DNA of 64,000 bases from Alphaproteobacteria bacterium (GCA_012103315.1 WLWZ01000003.1:62001-126000); one strand, 5' to 3'; shown: positions 46,399 to 57,091, numbered from the stretch's first letter. Translations and numbers: made by a program. The notes: generated by a model not told the origin, from the sequence alone.

Positions 46399-47133
46399 AT
46401 GGCAATTTGGGGAAAAGTATTAGGTGGCGCAGCGGGCCTCATGATGGGTGGGCCACTTGGCGCTTTGCTGGGAGGGATAGCCGGCCACGCTTATGACCGC
46501 ATCAAGGGTGATCAAGAAGATGGCGCAGAGCCCAGCCTTGCAAAACAAACCACCTTTGCTATCGGCGTCATCGTTCTCTCTGCAAAAATGGCAAAAGCAG
46601 ATGGCGCCGTCACACGGGATGAAGTTGATGCTTTCAAACAGATATTTCATATCCCGACGGATGAAATCAAAAATGTTGGCAGGGTCTTCGATCAGGCTCG
46701 AAAAGACTCCCGCGGCTTCGAGCCTTATGCCAAACAAATAGCCAAACTATTCCGCGACAATCCGGCAGTACTTGAAGAGCTCCTTGGTGGGTTGTTTCAC
46801 ATAGCGAAAGCCGATGGTGTTGCTCATCCAGATGAAATCAACTTTCTCAGAAAATGTTCAGACATATTCGGCTTTGATGAGGCGACATTTGACCGAATGC
46901 GGGTTGCTCATATGGGGGCCGCAATGGACGACCCCTATGCCATTCTCGGTGTAACCAGAGACATGAGTGACTCTGAAATTAGAAAAGCATGGCGTGAGCT
47001 TGCGAGAGAACATCATCCAGACACGTTGGTTGCCCAGGGGATGCCAGAAGATTTTATTGAAATTGCCACTGAAAAGATCGCCGCCATCAATGCTGCCTAT
47101 GACGAAATTTCAAAACAACGCGGCATGAAGTGA
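46399..47133 (+). CDS. djlA: DjlA-like co-chaperone (TerB plus DnaJ domain)
   Basis: A 244-residue protein with a Gly-rich hydrophobic N terminus (VLGGAAGLMMGGPLGALLGG), a TerB-type domain (about 50-170, with repeated AKADGAVTRDE and AKADGVAHPDE) and a C-terminal J domain (about 178-244) with the HPD motif in LAREHHPDTLVAQG. It likely anchors DnaK activity at the inner membrane, as E. coli DjlA does. Its stop overlaps the next start. Confidence 0.9.
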   Translation: MAIWGKVLGGAAGLMMGGPLGALLGGIAGHAYDRIKGDQEDGAEPSLAKQTTFAIGVIVLSAKMAKADGAVTRDEVDAFKQIFHIPTDEIKNVGRVFDQARKDSRGFEPYAKQIAKLFRDNPAVLEELLGGLFHIAKADGVAHPDEINFLRKCSDIFGFDEATFDRMRVAHMGAAMDDPYAILGVTRDMSDSEIRKAWRELAREHHPDTLVAQGMPEDFIEIATEKIAAINAAYDEISKQRGMK

Positions 47134-48026
47134 AACCGGTCGATATAATCCTGGTTCTAACCGTGGTGACGATCTGGGGCGGCAACTTCATCGCCATGCG
47201 CACCGGGGCGCTGGCCATTCCACCATACTTTCTTCTCGGCCTTCGTCTCGCCGTCGCGGCGCTGGCGCTGGTCTGGTTCGCAAAGTCGCCACGCGGCATG
47301 GTCCTGCCGCTGATGGGTATCGCCTTCACGATGTGTATCCTGCATTTCGGTTTGGGTCTGGTTGGCCTTCAATATGTCGAAGCCGGAACCGGTGCGCTCG
47401 CGATGCAGGCGTCAGTTCCCTTTGCCGCTCTGCTCGCCTGGATTTTCTTCCGCGAGACATTTGGCTGGCGCCGTATTCTTGGAGTTATTTTCGCCTTCGT
47501 CGGCATTACGGTTATCTCGGGCGTGCCGCAACTCGAAGGTCGCATCGAAATGTTTCTGGTGATGGTAGTTTCCGCATTATTTTTCTCAGTGGCGACCATC
47601 CAGATTAGGCACCTCGGAAAAGTAGACTTTATGTCAGTTAACGCCTGGGTTTGTATTTTCAGTACCCCCATGGCCTTTGCCGTTTCGTTTATGTTTGAAC
47701 AAAACCAATGGGCGTCAACGACATCTGCATCGACGCCAGCGTTATTGGGCATTCTTTATATGGGGTTGATCGCCAGCGTGTTCGGCCAAGGTCTTTGGTA
47801 TCGATTGCTGCCGCGCTATCAAACCAATCAGGTCATGCCCTTTACACTCCTGGTTCCTCTCTTAGGAATTATCTTCGGTATTCTATTCCTAGATGAAAAC
47901 CTGAACTGGCAACTTGTGCTGGGCGGATTGATCACCATCGCTGGCGTTGCCATAATTGTCCTGCGGGGTCCAAAATCAGTTACTGCGGAATCATCCCTCG
48001 CGAAGGATGGGAGCAACGAAAGATGA
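47130..48026 (+). CDS. EamA/DMT-family transporter
   Basis: Inner-membrane permease of 298 residues with about ten membrane segments in two EamA repeats: VLTVVTIWGGNFIAMRTGAL at the start of the first, and a second repeat from about residue 150. The C-terminal segment GGLITIAGVAIIVLRGPK is typical. It starts with GTG, overlapping the stop of the DjlA-like gene. The substrate is unknown; members export amino acids or related metabolites. Confidence 0.9.
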   Translation: MKPVDIILVLTVVTIWGGNFIAMRTGALAIPPYFLLGLRLAVAALALVWFAKSPRGMVLPLMGIAFTMCILHFGLGLVGLQYVEAGTGALAMQASVPFAALLAWIFFRETFGWRRILGVIFAFVGITVISGVPQLEGRIEMFLVMVVSALFFSVATIQIRHLGKVDFMSVNAWVCIFSTPMAFAVSFMFEQNQWASTTSASTPALLGILYMGLIASVFGQGLWYRLLPRYQTNQVMPFTLLVPLLGIIFGILFLDENLNWQLVLGGLITIAGVAIIVLRGPKSVTAESSLAKDGSNER

Positions 48027-48718
48027 AAATTCTGCAGCGCCCTTCCCAAAATTTCGGTGACCGTGGGCAGGGTAGCTCGATAGACAAGCTGATCCTTCAT
48101 TATACTGGGATGAAATCTGGCGAAGACTCCCTCGCTCGAATGTGTGGCAGCACTTCAGAGGTTAGTGCGCATTATTTTGTAGATGAAGACGGGACCATCA
48201 CCCAACTGGTAGACGAAGATAAACGTGCATGGCATGCCGGTGTTAGCTATTGGGCGGGCGAAACCGATATCAACGGATCGTCAATTGGAATTGAACTACA
48301 GAATCCCGGCCACGAATGGGGCTATCGCGATTTTCCGGAAGAGCAAATTGAAGCTCTCGCCGAACTCGCCGCTGACATTTTGATCCGCCACGCCATACCG
48401 GCAAAAAATGTTTTAGGGCATTCCGACGTTGCTCCTGAACGTAAACAGGACCCTGGCGAACTCTTCCCGTGGCAGCGGCTTGCCACAAGGAATATTGGCT
48501 ATTGGCCATCAGCCAACTTAGAAGAGAATCCCGGTCCGGCGTTTGACACACCTAACGAAGAGCTTCGCGGACTGCTATCGAAGCGAGGATATAACCCCGA
48601 AACGTCCTTGGTCGACGTTGTAACAGCCTTTCAACGGCGCTATCGACCAGCAAATATCGACGGCAAGGCTGATTCCGAAACAGTCCAGCTAATCACTGCT
48701 TGTGCGAAGATAGCTTGA
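48023..48718 (+). CDS. amiD: N-acetylmuramoyl-L-alanine amidase (AmiD-like) with C-terminal helical domain
   Basis: A 231-residue zinc amidase of the PGRP/amidase_2 fold. Zinc ligands are His in LILHYTGM and in VLGHSDVAPERKQDPGELFPW (with the Asp/Cys position), and SAHYFVDEDGTITQLV is typical. A C-terminal region (LRGLLSKRGYNPETSLVDVV, AFQRRYRP) resembles a peptidoglycan-binding domain. It has no signal peptide, so it may act on recycled anhydro-muropeptides like AmpD; AmiD or AmpD cannot be separated safely. It overlaps EamA by 4 bases. Confidence 0.88.
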   Translation: MKILQRPSQNFGDRGQGSSIDKLILHYTGMKSGEDSLARMCGSTSEVSAHYFVDEDGTITQLVDEDKRAWHAGVSYWAGETDINGSSIGIELQNPGHEWGYRDFPEEQIEALAELAADILIRHAIPAKNVLGHSDVAPERKQDPGELFPWQRLATRNIGYWPSANLEENPGPAFDTPNEELRGLLSKRGYNPETSLVDVVTAFQRRYRPANIDGKADSETVQLITACAKIA

Positions 48719-48747
48719 CCCGTCGCCGATGCGGCGGCACATTTTGG

Positions 48748-49142
<395 letters not shown>

Positions 49143-49443
49143 TTTTTGATTTCGGGGATCGTTCACGCATTATTAACAAATGTGAACGGCTTCTCCATCG
49201 ATAACCTATTGAATTTAAAAAGGTTAATCCTCAGGCGTTGAACCGGTGCCTAAACCTGGCGGATTTCATGAAAAAGCCCGAAATCCCACCAAAAATCGCC
49301 GCATTGGCTAGTTAACTTCGATAATTGGCACCCGTTGATACGGTCTGAAGCTTCAGGTCCAAGCCTACGAACCCGGAAAAGTGCCGTTTTTACCAAGAAT
49401 AAAGTCGGACAATGGCAGCAGTTCCCATTGACAAACCATGAAA
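49143..49443. other. Non-coding gap between rnpB and the mraZ operator, with inverted repeats
   Basis: About 300 bases with no convincing gene. It holds two perfect inverted repeats: CGTTCAC/GTGAACG (49160-49188, 15-base spacer) and TAACCT/AGGTTA (49202-49226). TCCCA-type pentamers like those of the MraZ operator also occur at 49274 and 49423. It most likely carries promoters for the long dcw operon. No RNA gene is recognised. Confidence 0.4.
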
Positions 49444-49468
49444 TCCCATGATAACCCATTAATTCCCA
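49444..49468 (-). promoter_or_regulatory. MraZ operator: three phased TGGGN repeats
   Basis: Read on the minus strand, the sequence is TGGGA-N5-TGGGT-N5-TGGGA, the known MraZ box form (TGGGN separated by 5 bases), giving one repeat per helical turn. A weaker unit (TGGTT) precedes it on the plus strand at 49435, in phase. The box lies about 80 bases before mraZ, fitting self-repression of the dcw operon. An inverted ATGGG lies at 49480. Confidence 0.7.
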
Positions 49469-49549
49469 TATTTGAAATAATGGGAAAAGCTGAGTTCGGA
49501 CGCTTCTTCAGGGGTAGAAGCGCCACAGGTTTTGGAACGGGGGTTTAAG

Positions 49550-50020
49550 GTGACGTCTTTCTTGTCCACATTTGTGAACAAGGTCGACCGCAAGGGCCGA
49601 GTATCGGTCCCGGCACCGTTTCGTGCCGCCCTATCAGAAGCTTCCTACCAGGGTGTTATCGCTTATCCATCCCTCGCCGATTCTGCAATCGATGCGTTTG
49701 GTCGGGCAATGCTGGAGGATTTAAATCAACGTCGCCTCGATAAAACCATGGCAGACGGCGAATTCGAGCAGGCTCTGCTCGGCACTGACAATATGATCGA
49801 TACCATCATGGCCATGGCTCATGAATTGCCGTTCGATGGCGAAGGGCGGATTCTATTACCAACTTTGCTGGCAGAAGCAGCCGGTATAACGGACCGGGCC
49901 GCTTTCGTTGGGCGCGGAACGCGTTTTCAAATTTGGGCCCCTGAAACCTTCGAGAAACATCAACTAGATGCCGTAACATCGCTCCGCACAAGACTGCGCG
50001 AGAACGGGAACGGCACATGA
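49550..50020 (+). CDS. mraZ: Transcriptional regulator MraZ
   Basis: DNA-binding repressor of the dcw cluster, 156 residues with two SpoVT/AbrB-like domains: FVNKVDRKGRVSVPAPFRAA and LPFDGEGRILLPTLLAEAAG. GTG at 49550 is chosen since the family starts at TSFLSTFVNKVD and a G-rich AACGGGGG precedes it; a TTG 18 bases upstream is less likely. It is the first gene of the operon and overlaps rsmH by 4 bases. Confidence 0.94.
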   Translation: MTSFLSTFVNKVDRKGRVSVPAPFRAALSEASYQGVIAYPSLADSAIDAFGRAMLEDLNQRRLDKTMADGEFEQALLGTDNMIDTIMAMAHELPFDGEGRILLPTLLAEAAGITDRAAFVGRGTRFQIWAPETFEKHQLDAVTSLRTRLRENGNGT

Positions 50021-51003
50021 TGGGCGGGGGCCACCGTCCCGTCCTCCTAGAAGCGGTTGTCGCCGCTATAAACCCGCGCGCACAAGCAATTTATGTCGAC
50101 GGCACCTTTGGTGGCGGCGGTTATAGTAGCGGTCTTCTTGACGCCGCCAAGTGCACCGTCTGGGGCATCGACCGGGATCCTGAAGCCTGCGCCCGTGGCG
50201 CCACCGTGGCGCAAGAATTCGATGGTCGCCTTTTAACGGTCCATGGGTGCTTCGGCGACATGGATCGCCTGCTCAACGACCATAACGTGCCCAATGTCGA
50301 CGGCGTTATGCTCGACCTAGGTGTCTCTTCATTTCAAATTGATGATCCCGAGCGCGGATTTTCGTTTCGATTTGATGGCCCCTTAGATATGCGTATGTCT
50401 CATGACGGGCCAACCGTTGCAGACATCGTCAATGACACTGAACAGACCGAACTCGCAGACATCATCTACAAATATGGTGAGGAACGCCGCTCGCGGCGTA
50501 TTGCCCGTGCCATTGTGGAAGCTCGATCCAATACCCCGATCAGCCGCACCTTAGAACTCGCCGACATTGTTCGTGACTGTTATCCCCCTGCAAAACCAGG
50601 CACAAAAGCGATTGATCCAGCAACCCGTACATTTCAAGCGCTGCGTATTTATATCAATGATGAGCTTGGAGAGTTGCGGCGTGGGCTAAACGCCGCAGAA
50701 AACTTGCTTTCGGCTGGTGGGCGGTTAGCGGTGGTCAGCTTCCATTCGCTGGAAGATCGCATTGTAAAGACGTTTCTCCGGGACCGGTCAGGTGGTGCAT
50801 CGCGTGGATCACGTCACGCGCCGCAAGACGTGTCGGCAGCACAACCTGCAACTTTCACCGAACTCCATCGCCGCGCAATCCGCCCCGACGACGCTGAAAC
50901 ATCAGAAAATCCTCGGGCACGCTCAGCGCGGCTTCGTACTGCTGAACGCACAGGCGCGGCGCCCTGGTCATTGCAACCCGAAGATATCGGAGGGGCAGCA
51001 TGA
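50017..51003 (+). CDS. rsmH: 16S rRNA (cytosine-1402-N4)-methyltransferase RsmH
   Basis: Methylates C1402 of 16S rRNA in the decoding centre. The 328-residue product has the SAM site GTFGGGGYSSGLL, the block VDGVMLDLGVSSFQIDDPERGFSF, and DMRMSHDGPT, TRTFQALRIYINDELGEL and LAVVSFHSLEDRIVK. Standard dcw position between mraZ and ftsL, with ATGA overlaps on both sides. Confidence 0.97.
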   Translation: MMGGGHRPVLLEAVVAAINPRAQAIYVDGTFGGGGYSSGLLDAAKCTVWGIDRDPEACARGATVAQEFDGRLLTVHGCFGDMDRLLNDHNVPNVDGVMLDLGVSSFQIDDPERGFSFRFDGPLDMRMSHDGPTVADIVNDTEQTELADIIYKYGEERRSRRIARAIVEARSNTPISRTLELADIVRDCYPPAKPGTKAIDPATRTFQALRIYINDELGELRRGLNAAENLLSAGGRLAVVSFHSLEDRIVKTFLRDRSGGASRGSRHAPQDVSAAQPATFTELHRRAIRPDDAETSENPRARSARLRTAERTGAAPWSLQPEDIGGAA

Positions 51004-51383
51004 TTAAGGCCGCGACATTGTTCTGGATGTTCCTAGCGACCGCAGCGGGTATCGGGCTGTTTGTCCTCAAATACGAAGTAAAATCGATGGAAGGACAGCT
51101 GGCCACCATCCACAGCAAAACGCTGGAAAATCTCGAGGCGGTTCATGTTCTGAAAGCTGAATGGAGTTACCTTAATCAACCAGCGCGTCTTGAGGACTTA
51201 GGGCGTCGCCTTCTGAGCTTGAAACCCGTAAAGGCTTCGCAGACAGTCGATATCGAAGATATCCCATTTCGACCAGTAGGTGCCCGTGGCGGCCAGGCCG
51301 CAAACTCCAGTCTAACCAATCCTAATCCCCCGGCGGCCGATCAGGTCCCCCCCCTGTTCGCCAAAATTAGGCGTAAACAATGA
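51000..51383 (+). CDS. ftsL: Cell division protein FtsL
   Basis: Short bitopic division protein of 127 residues. One membrane segment lies at about 5-23 (TLFWMFLATAAGIGLFVLKY) and a coiled coil of about 35 residues follows. Members share little sequence, so the call rests on topology and position between rsmH and ftsI. The C-terminal 40 residues are Pro/Gly-rich. Confidence 0.88.
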   Translation: MIKAATLFWMFLATAAGIGLFVLKYEVKSMEGQLATIHSKTLENLEAVHVLKAEWSYLNQPARLEDLGRRLLSLKPVKASQTVDIEDIPFRPVGARGGQAANSSLTNPNPPAADQVPPLFAKIRRKQ

Positions 51384-53098
51384 TCGGCCGCCAACCTCTT
51401 TTCCCAAAAAAACGGCGGCGCGAGCCGCCAGTACCGCCGCGTGTTGAAACCGGCCGTAGCAGGCTTTTGATCACCGGCGCGTTGTTCTCCGCTGCATTCT
51501 TGGTTGTAACTGGCCGCTTGATCGGCGTTACGATGTTTGTCGAGAAAAGCCAACCACAATACTCACGTACCGTTGGCAAGGCCGCTCTCAAGACAGGGCG
51601 GGCAAATATTGTTGACCGCAACGGCAATTTGCTGGCCACGAGTCTTAAGACTGCATCGCTCTATGCCAACCCTCGTGTCATGTTGGATACACGGGAAGCC
51701 GTCAACAAACTCGCTAGTGTTCTGCCAGACCTCAACCGCAGACAAATTCACAAAAAACTGAGCCAAGATCTCAGCTTTATTTGGTTACGGCGCCACCTCA
51801 CCCCGCGCCAAAAATACGAAGTCAACAAGCTCGGGATCCCTGGGCTCGACTTCCGTGATGAGGAACGCCGGGTATATCCGTCGGCAGCCCTCGCTTCACA
51901 TATTCTCGGACATACCGATATCGACAATCGTGGCCTCGCCGGTGTCGAACGTCACTTCGACGACAATCTTCGAAAAAACAATACGCCCCTTAAACTCTCG
52001 ATCGATGTCCGCGTTCAGCATGCCATGCGTAAGGAGCTCGCCGAGGCGGTTCAGGAGTTCCGAGGCGTTGGTGCCGCCGGCATCGTTATGGATGTCCGCA
52101 ATGGCGAGGTCGTTAGTATCGTTTCACTGCCTGACTTTGATCCAAATCTTCCTTCAGACATCGAACCCGACACGCGGTTCAACCGAGCCACACTTGGTGT
52201 CTATGAAATGGGCTCTACTTTTAAAATCTTTACCACTGCGATGGCATTGGATGCTGGCCGAGTTTCGATGCGTGGTGGTTACGATGCAACACACCCTATT
52301 CGCGTTTCACGCTTCGTCATTCGCGACTACCACGCTAAACGGCGGTGGCTCTCGGTTCCCGAGATTTTCATGTATTCGTCCAATATCGGGTCCGTCAAGA
52401 TGGCACTTGATGTCGGCGTCGTTGAGCAACGCGCTTTTCTTCAAAAGATCGGCGTCCTACATCCCTCACCTGTTGAGATTTCCGAAATTGGTGCGCCGCT
52501 GATCCCGGGTCGCTGGCGCGAAATCAACGCCATGACAATTTCATTTGGCCACGGTCTATCCATTAGTCCGATGCAGCTGGTCGCGGGTGTCGGTGCGATG
52601 ATCAACGGCGGAATTTATCACGCCCCAACATTTATTAAGAAACGAGTAGGGTCGAAGACGAGCGGTCGCCGGGTTATTTCTGCAAAAACATCTGAACGCG
52701 TCAGACGATTACTCCGTCTCGTCGTTGCCAAGGGCACAGGCCGAAAAGCCGCAGCCGAAGGCTATCTCGTAGGCGGCAAGACTGGCACTGCTGAAAAAGT
52801 GGTCGGGCGTCGTTACAAGAAAAAGGCGTTGATGTCGTCCTTTGTCGGAGCGTTCCCCATGGACGCACCACGCTATGTGGTCTTCGCCATGATCGACGAA
52901 CCAAGCGGCACCAAGAAAACCTTTGGATATGCGACAGGCGGATGGGTAGCAGCGCCCGTCGTCGGAAAAGTAATTGCTCGCATCGCGCCCATGCTTGGTG
53001 TTCGAGCCGTAGATGAGAAAGCGCCAGAAATAGAGCGCGAGATGGCGATAGACATCGTCACAAAAAAAGAAGGGAAGCGTCGCCTTGCGTCTTTCTGA
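51380..53098 (+). CDS. ftsI: Septal peptidoglycan transpeptidase FtsI (PBP3)
   Basis: Class B penicillin-binding protein that crosslinks septal peptidoglycan. It has 572 residues, a basic N terminus, one membrane segment (about 29-50) and the transpeptidase motifs: Ser 279 in EMGSTFKIF (SxxK), SSN in MYSSNIGSVKMAL, and KTGTAEKV. It overlaps ftsL and murE. Confidence 0.96.
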   Translation: MIGRQPLFPKKRRREPPVPPRVETGRSRLLITGALFSAAFLVVTGRLIGVTMFVEKSQPQYSRTVGKAALKTGRANIVDRNGNLLATSLKTASLYANPRVMLDTREAVNKLASVLPDLNRRQIHKKLSQDLSFIWLRRHLTPRQKYEVNKLGIPGLDFRDEERRVYPSAALASHILGHTDIDNRGLAGVERHFDDNLRKNNTPLKLSIDVRVQHAMRKELAEAVQEFRGVGAAGIVMDVRNGEVVSIVSLPDFDPNLPSDIEPDTRFNRATLGVYEMGSTFKIFTTAMALDAGRVSMRGGYDATHPIRVSRFVIRDYHAKRRWLSVPEIFMYSSNIGSVKMALDVGVVEQRAFLQKIGVLHPSPVEISEIGAPLIPGRWREINAMTISFGHGLSISPMQLVAGVGAMINGGIYHAPTFIKKRVGSKTSGRRVISAKTSERVRRLLRLVVAKGTGRKAAAEGYLVGGKTGTAEKVVGRRYKKKALMSSFVGAFPMDAPRYVVFAMIDEPSGTKKTFGYATGGWVAAPVVGKVIARIAPMLGVRAVDEKAPEIEREMAIDIVTKKEGKRRLASF

Positions 53099-54560
53099 CC
53101 TCGCAGGAGCAGACATGAGAGCTCACTCCACCAGCCTGGACCCTGACATTGCGGGTCTGACGGCAGATTCTCGTGCCGTAAAACCCGGCTACCTCTTTGC
53201 AGCACTACCTGGCTCCCAATCTGATGGCCGCGACTTTATCACCGATGCGCTAGCACGCGGCGCGGCAGCCATCCTTGCTCCGACAGGCACAGACCTCCCA
53301 CCACAAGCCAACGAAATTCCGGTAATCGATGTCGATAATCCTCGTCGAAGTCTTTCACTATTCGCAGGCCGCTACTTCGGCTCTCAACCGCGTATCGCCG
53401 CAGCTGTAACCGGCACGAACGGTAAGACATCGGTCGCCTGGTTTACCCATCACATATGGAAGCGCCTCGGCTATCGAGCAGCCGCTGTTGGTACGCTCGG
53501 CGTTACAACCGCGGAAACAGATAGTGGACGCGGAGCTGGATTAACAACAGCCGATCCAGTCACACTACATCGTGAATTAAAAGCCTTGGCCGACGACGGT
53601 GTTGGGCACATCGTCCTCGAAGCTTCAAGTCATGGGCTGGAACAGTCACGGCTCGATGGTGTTCATCTCGCAGCGGGGGCTTTCACCAACCTGTCCCGTG
53701 ACCATCTGGATCATCACGGAACGATGGATAATTACCGGGCTGCGAAGCTGCGCTTGTTTGATAGTGTTTTACCAGACGATGCCACCGCCGTATTGAACGC
53801 AGATTCTGACGATTTTCCGATTTTCTCGTCAATTGCGAGAGCAAGGGGACTGCGCATTATAGGCTATGGCCGCGCTGCCGCCGAAATCCGTATCGAACGG
53901 ATCGAAGCAAAGCCTGACGGCCAGCTTTTATCGATAAAGGTGTTGGACAAACATTATGAAGTTGACCTCGCTCTTCCCGGCGTATTTCAGGCTAGAAATG
54001 CCCTTTGCGCCCTCGGACTCGCAATCGCATGTGGAGACGACGTAGATGATGTCATCGCGTTGTTGCCCGAACTAGAGAGCCCCCCCGGGCGTCTCGAACT
54101 CATCGGCCATACACCCAACGGCGCACCCATATATGTTGATTATGCCCATACTCCTGATGCCCTTGGCACCTTGTTGGCGGCTCTTCGTCCTCATACGGCA
54201 GGGAAACTAAGTATTGTCTTCGGCTGCGGTGGCGATAGAGACAGGGGCAAACGCCCCCAAATGGGCGCGATCGCGCGTGATCTGGCGGATAGAATATACA
54301 TCACCGATGATAATCCGCGGAGCGAAGACGCCACAACGATCCGCTCAGAAATCATAGCAAGCTGCCCGGATGCCGCTGAAATCAGCGATAGAGCAGAAGC
54401 CATTCACCAAGCGGCCTCTGATCTTGCGCCTAATGATGTTCTGGTCATTGCCGGCAAAGGCCATGAAACCGGACAGATTATCGGTGATCAAATATTGCCA
54501 TTTGAAGACGGCGCGATCACCCGAGCGGTCATCGACTCAATGGGAGACCGGGATCGATGA
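53085..54560 (+). CDS. murE: UDP-MurNAc-tripeptide synthetase MurE
   Basis: Adds meso-diaminopimelate to UDP-MurNAc-dipeptide. The 491-residue ligase has the ATP loop VTGTNGKTSVAWFTH, the carbamylated Lys region, and TDDNPRSED, in which DNPR marks meso-DAP rather than lysine specificity. It starts with TTG, 14 bases inside ftsI. Its stop overlaps murF by 4 bases. Confidence 0.96.
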   Translation: MRLSDLAGADMRAHSTSLDPDIAGLTADSRAVKPGYLFAALPGSQSDGRDFITDALARGAAAILAPTGTDLPPQANEIPVIDVDNPRRSLSLFAGRYFGSQPRIAAAVTGTNGKTSVAWFTHHIWKRLGYRAAAVGTLGVTTAETDSGRGAGLTTADPVTLHRELKALADDGVGHIVLEASSHGLEQSRLDGVHLAAGAFTNLSRDHLDHHGTMDNYRAAKLRLFDSVLPDDATAVLNADSDDFPIFSSIARARGLRIIGYGRAAAEIRIERIEAKPDGQLLSIKVLDKHYEVDLALPGVFQARNALCALGLAIACGDDVDDVIALLPELESPPGRLELIGHTPNGAPIYVDYAHTPDALGTLLAALRPHTAGKLSIVFGCGGDRDRGKRPQMGAIARDLADRIYITDDNPRSEDATTIRSEIIASCPDAAEISDRAEAIHQAASDLAPNDVLVIAGKGHETGQIIGDQILPFEDGAITRAVIDSMGDRDR

Positions 54561-55993
54561 CGGATATTTTGTGGACCAGAGATTCTGTATGCGCGGCCAC
54601 TGACGGCCAAGGCAGCATTGACTGGTCTGCTACCGGCGTTTCTATTGACAGCCGAACCGTAGAAAAAGATGACCTCTTCATCGCCCTCAAGGGGCCACGC
54701 GTCGATGGCCATGATCATGTCGTTCAGGCCCTTGCGGACGGTGCTGCAGCAGCCCTGATTGACCACCGACCCAACGGGCTTCCCGATAACGCGCCCGTTA
54801 TTGAAGTCGCCGATACCATGACCGCCCTCAATGATCTCGGCAAAACCGGGCGTGCTCGAAGTACTGCTAAGATCATTGCGGTTACAGGCAGCGTTGGCAA
54901 AACAGGCACCAAAGACGCCCTTCGTAATGCATTGATGTTGCAGGGGAAAACAAGCGCCAGTGCCCATAGTTACAATAATCATTGGGGCGTTCCACTCTCT
55001 TTGGCTCGACTCCCTGCGGATGCCGATTACGGCGTCTTTGAAGTTGGTATGAATCATGCTGGCGAGATCACGCCGCTTTCTAAGATGATCCGGCCAGACG
55101 TGTCCATCATTACAACCGTTGAGCCCGCCCATATTGAATTTTTCGATTCAATTGAAGCCATAGCAGATGCCAAAGCCGAAATTTTTGCCGGCATGAATGA
55201 CGGCACTGCGATCTTGAATCGCGACAATCCGCTTTATGTCAGAATTGCCAAAGGGGCCAGATCGCCCAACGTTGCGCGAACATTGTCGTTCGGTGAAAAT
55301 CCCGAAGCCGATGCGCGTCTAATCACACGCGTCGCCGATAGTTCGGGCAACAATGTCGAGGCCGTTATTTGCGGACGTCGGATTGGTTACCGCCTGGGGT
55401 TGCCCGGGCAACACCTTGTTCAGAACAGCCTCGCCGTTTTAGCGGCTATTTGTGCGGTCGATGCCGATGTTGCCGCCGCCGCAAAAACCCTAAGCGAGCT
55501 GACACCAATCGCGGGACGCGGGGCGCGGCGGATCATTAACGTAACCGATGGCAGCTTCACGATCATCGACGAAAGTTATAACGCCAATCCAGCATCCATG
55601 CGGGCCGCGATGGAAACGCTGGCGGCTATGCGACCCGAGCCCTGCGCCAAACGGATCGCAGTTCTCGGAGACATGCGCGAATTAGGTAAAAACTCTCACG
55701 ACTATCACGTCGCGCTCGCCGACACGCTGGTCAAAAACGGCATCGATAAGGTTTTCGCTTGTGGCAGTCAGATGGCAGCCATGTTCGAGACCCTACCCGA
55801 CGAAATGAGAGGCGGCTTTCGGGATTCAGCCGAGCTGCTTGGAGAGACTGTCGCCACTCGGGTCAAAGCCGGCGACATCGTCACTGTAAAGGGCTCCCTC
55901 GCAAGCGGCATGAAAACGGTTGTCGACCAATTAAGTGCATTGCAAATCAACACCGTCCCAAAACCGGGACCGGCATTAAACGGGGCCGTGTAG
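54557..55993 (+). CDS. murF: UDP-MurNAc-pentapeptide synthetase MurF
   Basis: Adds D-Ala-D-Ala to the tripeptide precursor. It has 478 residues, with an N-terminal UDP-binding domain ([20 protein letters not shown]), the ATP loop [27 protein letters not shown] and [16 protein letters not shown]. It lies between murE and mraY and ends 2 bases before mraY. Confidence 0.96.
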   Translation: MTDILWTRDSVCAATDGQGSIDWSATGVSIDSRTVEKDDLFIALKGPRVDGHDHVVQALADGAAAALIDHRPNGLPDNAPVIEVADTMTALNDLGKTGRARSTAKIIAVTGSVGKTGTKDALRNALMLQGKTSASAHSYNNHWGVPLSLARLPADADYGVFEVGMNHAGEITPLSKMIRPDVSIITTVEPAHIEFFDSIEAIADAKAEIFAGMNDGTAILNRDNPLYVRIAKGARSPNVARTLSFGENPEADARLITRVADSSGNNVEAVICGRRIGYRLGLPGQHLVQNSLAVLAAICAVDADVAAAAKTLSELTPIAGRGARRIINVTDGSFTIIDESYNANPASMRAAMETLAAMRPEPCAKRIAVLGDMRELGKNSHDYHVALADTLVKNGIDKVFACGSQMAAMFETLPDEMRGGFRDSAELLGETVATRVKAGDIVTVKGSLASGMKTVVDQLSALQINTVPKPGPALNGAV

Positions 55994-55995
55994 GC

Positions 55996-57084
55996 ATGCT
56001 GTATAATTTTCTCTTTCCGCTCGCCGATGATTTTGGATTTTTCAATCTATTCCAATATCTGACGTTCCGAACTGGTGGCGCCGTCCTTACCGCCTTGCTT
56101 ATCAGTTTTCTATTCGGTGGCCCGCTAATCCGCTGGCTCAAGAGCCAACAGGGCGAAGGTCAGCCAATCCGAGAAGATGGTCCCGAAAGCCACCCCCTGA
56201 CAAAAAAGGGAACGCCAACAATGGGCGGACTCTTGATCCTCATTGCCGTCAGCACCGCCACTTTACTCTGGGCTGATCTCAGCAATCGATATGTATGGGC
56301 CGTCCTTATTGTGACCCTTGGTTTCGGCGCTATCGGCTTTATCGACGATTATCTAAAATTATCCAAACGGTCCTCCGATGGGCTGCCCGGAAAAATCAAG
56401 CTCGTTGCTGAAATTCTCATCGCCGGCTCGGTCGCCTGGTGGATTTCAGAAATCACGCTAGACCCCCTTGCCACGGGCCTCGCCGTTCCATTCTTTAAAA
56501 ACCTGCTGATCGATCTTGGCTGGTTCTTTATACCGTTTGCTGTCCTGGTCATGGTCGGCGCTTCAAATGCGGTCAACCTAACAGATGGTCTCGATGGCTT
56601 AGCCATCGTCCCTGCAATGATCGTTGCAGGTTGTCTCGCACTAATAACCTATATCGTCGGCAATCAGGTATTCTCTACATATCTGCAGGTGCACAACATC
56701 CCAGGTGCCGGTGAACTCACAGTGTTTTGTGGCGCACTGGTAGGTGCCAGCCTCGGCTTTCTATGGTTCAACGCACCACCTGCGATGGTCTTTATGGGTG
56801 ATACCGGCTCGCTATCTGTCGGCGGCGCCATTGGGACGGTCAGCGTCATCAGCAAGCATGAACTGGTTCTCGCGATCATTGGCGGACTTTTCGTCCTGGA
56901 GACAATCTCCGTGATTGTTCAGGTCGCCTCCTTCAAATTGACCGGACGCCGCGTCTTTCGCATGGCGCCGTTGCATCACCATTTCGAGAAAAAGGGCTGG
57001 AAAGAGCCGACCATTGTCATCCGGTTTTGGATCATTGCAATGATCCTGGCGCTGATCGGTCTTTCCACATTGAAATTACGATGA
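55996..57084 (+). CDS. mraY: Phospho-MurNAc-pentapeptide translocase MraY
   Basis: Integral membrane enzyme that makes lipid I on undecaprenyl phosphate. The 362 residues form about ten membrane segments and carry [33 protein letters not shown] and the [13 protein letters not shown] signature. ATG 55996 is chosen: the family start [11 protein letters not shown] fits, and a longer reading would lie within murF. Confidence 0.97.
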   Translation: MLYNFLFPLADDFGFFNLFQYLTFRTGGAVLTALLISFLFGGPLIRWLKSQQGEGQPIREDGPESHPLTKKGTPTMGGLLILIAVSTATLLWADLSNRYVWAVLIVTLGFGAIGFIDDYLKLSKRSSDGLPGKIKLVAEILIAGSVAWWISEITLDPLATGLAVPFFKNLLIDLGWFFIPFAVLVMVGASNAVNLTDGLDGLAIVPAMIVAGCLALITYIVGNQVFSTYLQVHNIPGAGELTVFCGALVGASLGFLWFNAPPAMVFMGDTGSLSVGGAIGTVSVISKHELVLAIIGGLFVLETISVIVQVASFKLTGRRVFRMAPLHHHFEKKGWKEPTIVIRFWIIAMILALIGLSTLKLR

Positions 57085-57091
57085 GGGGCGC

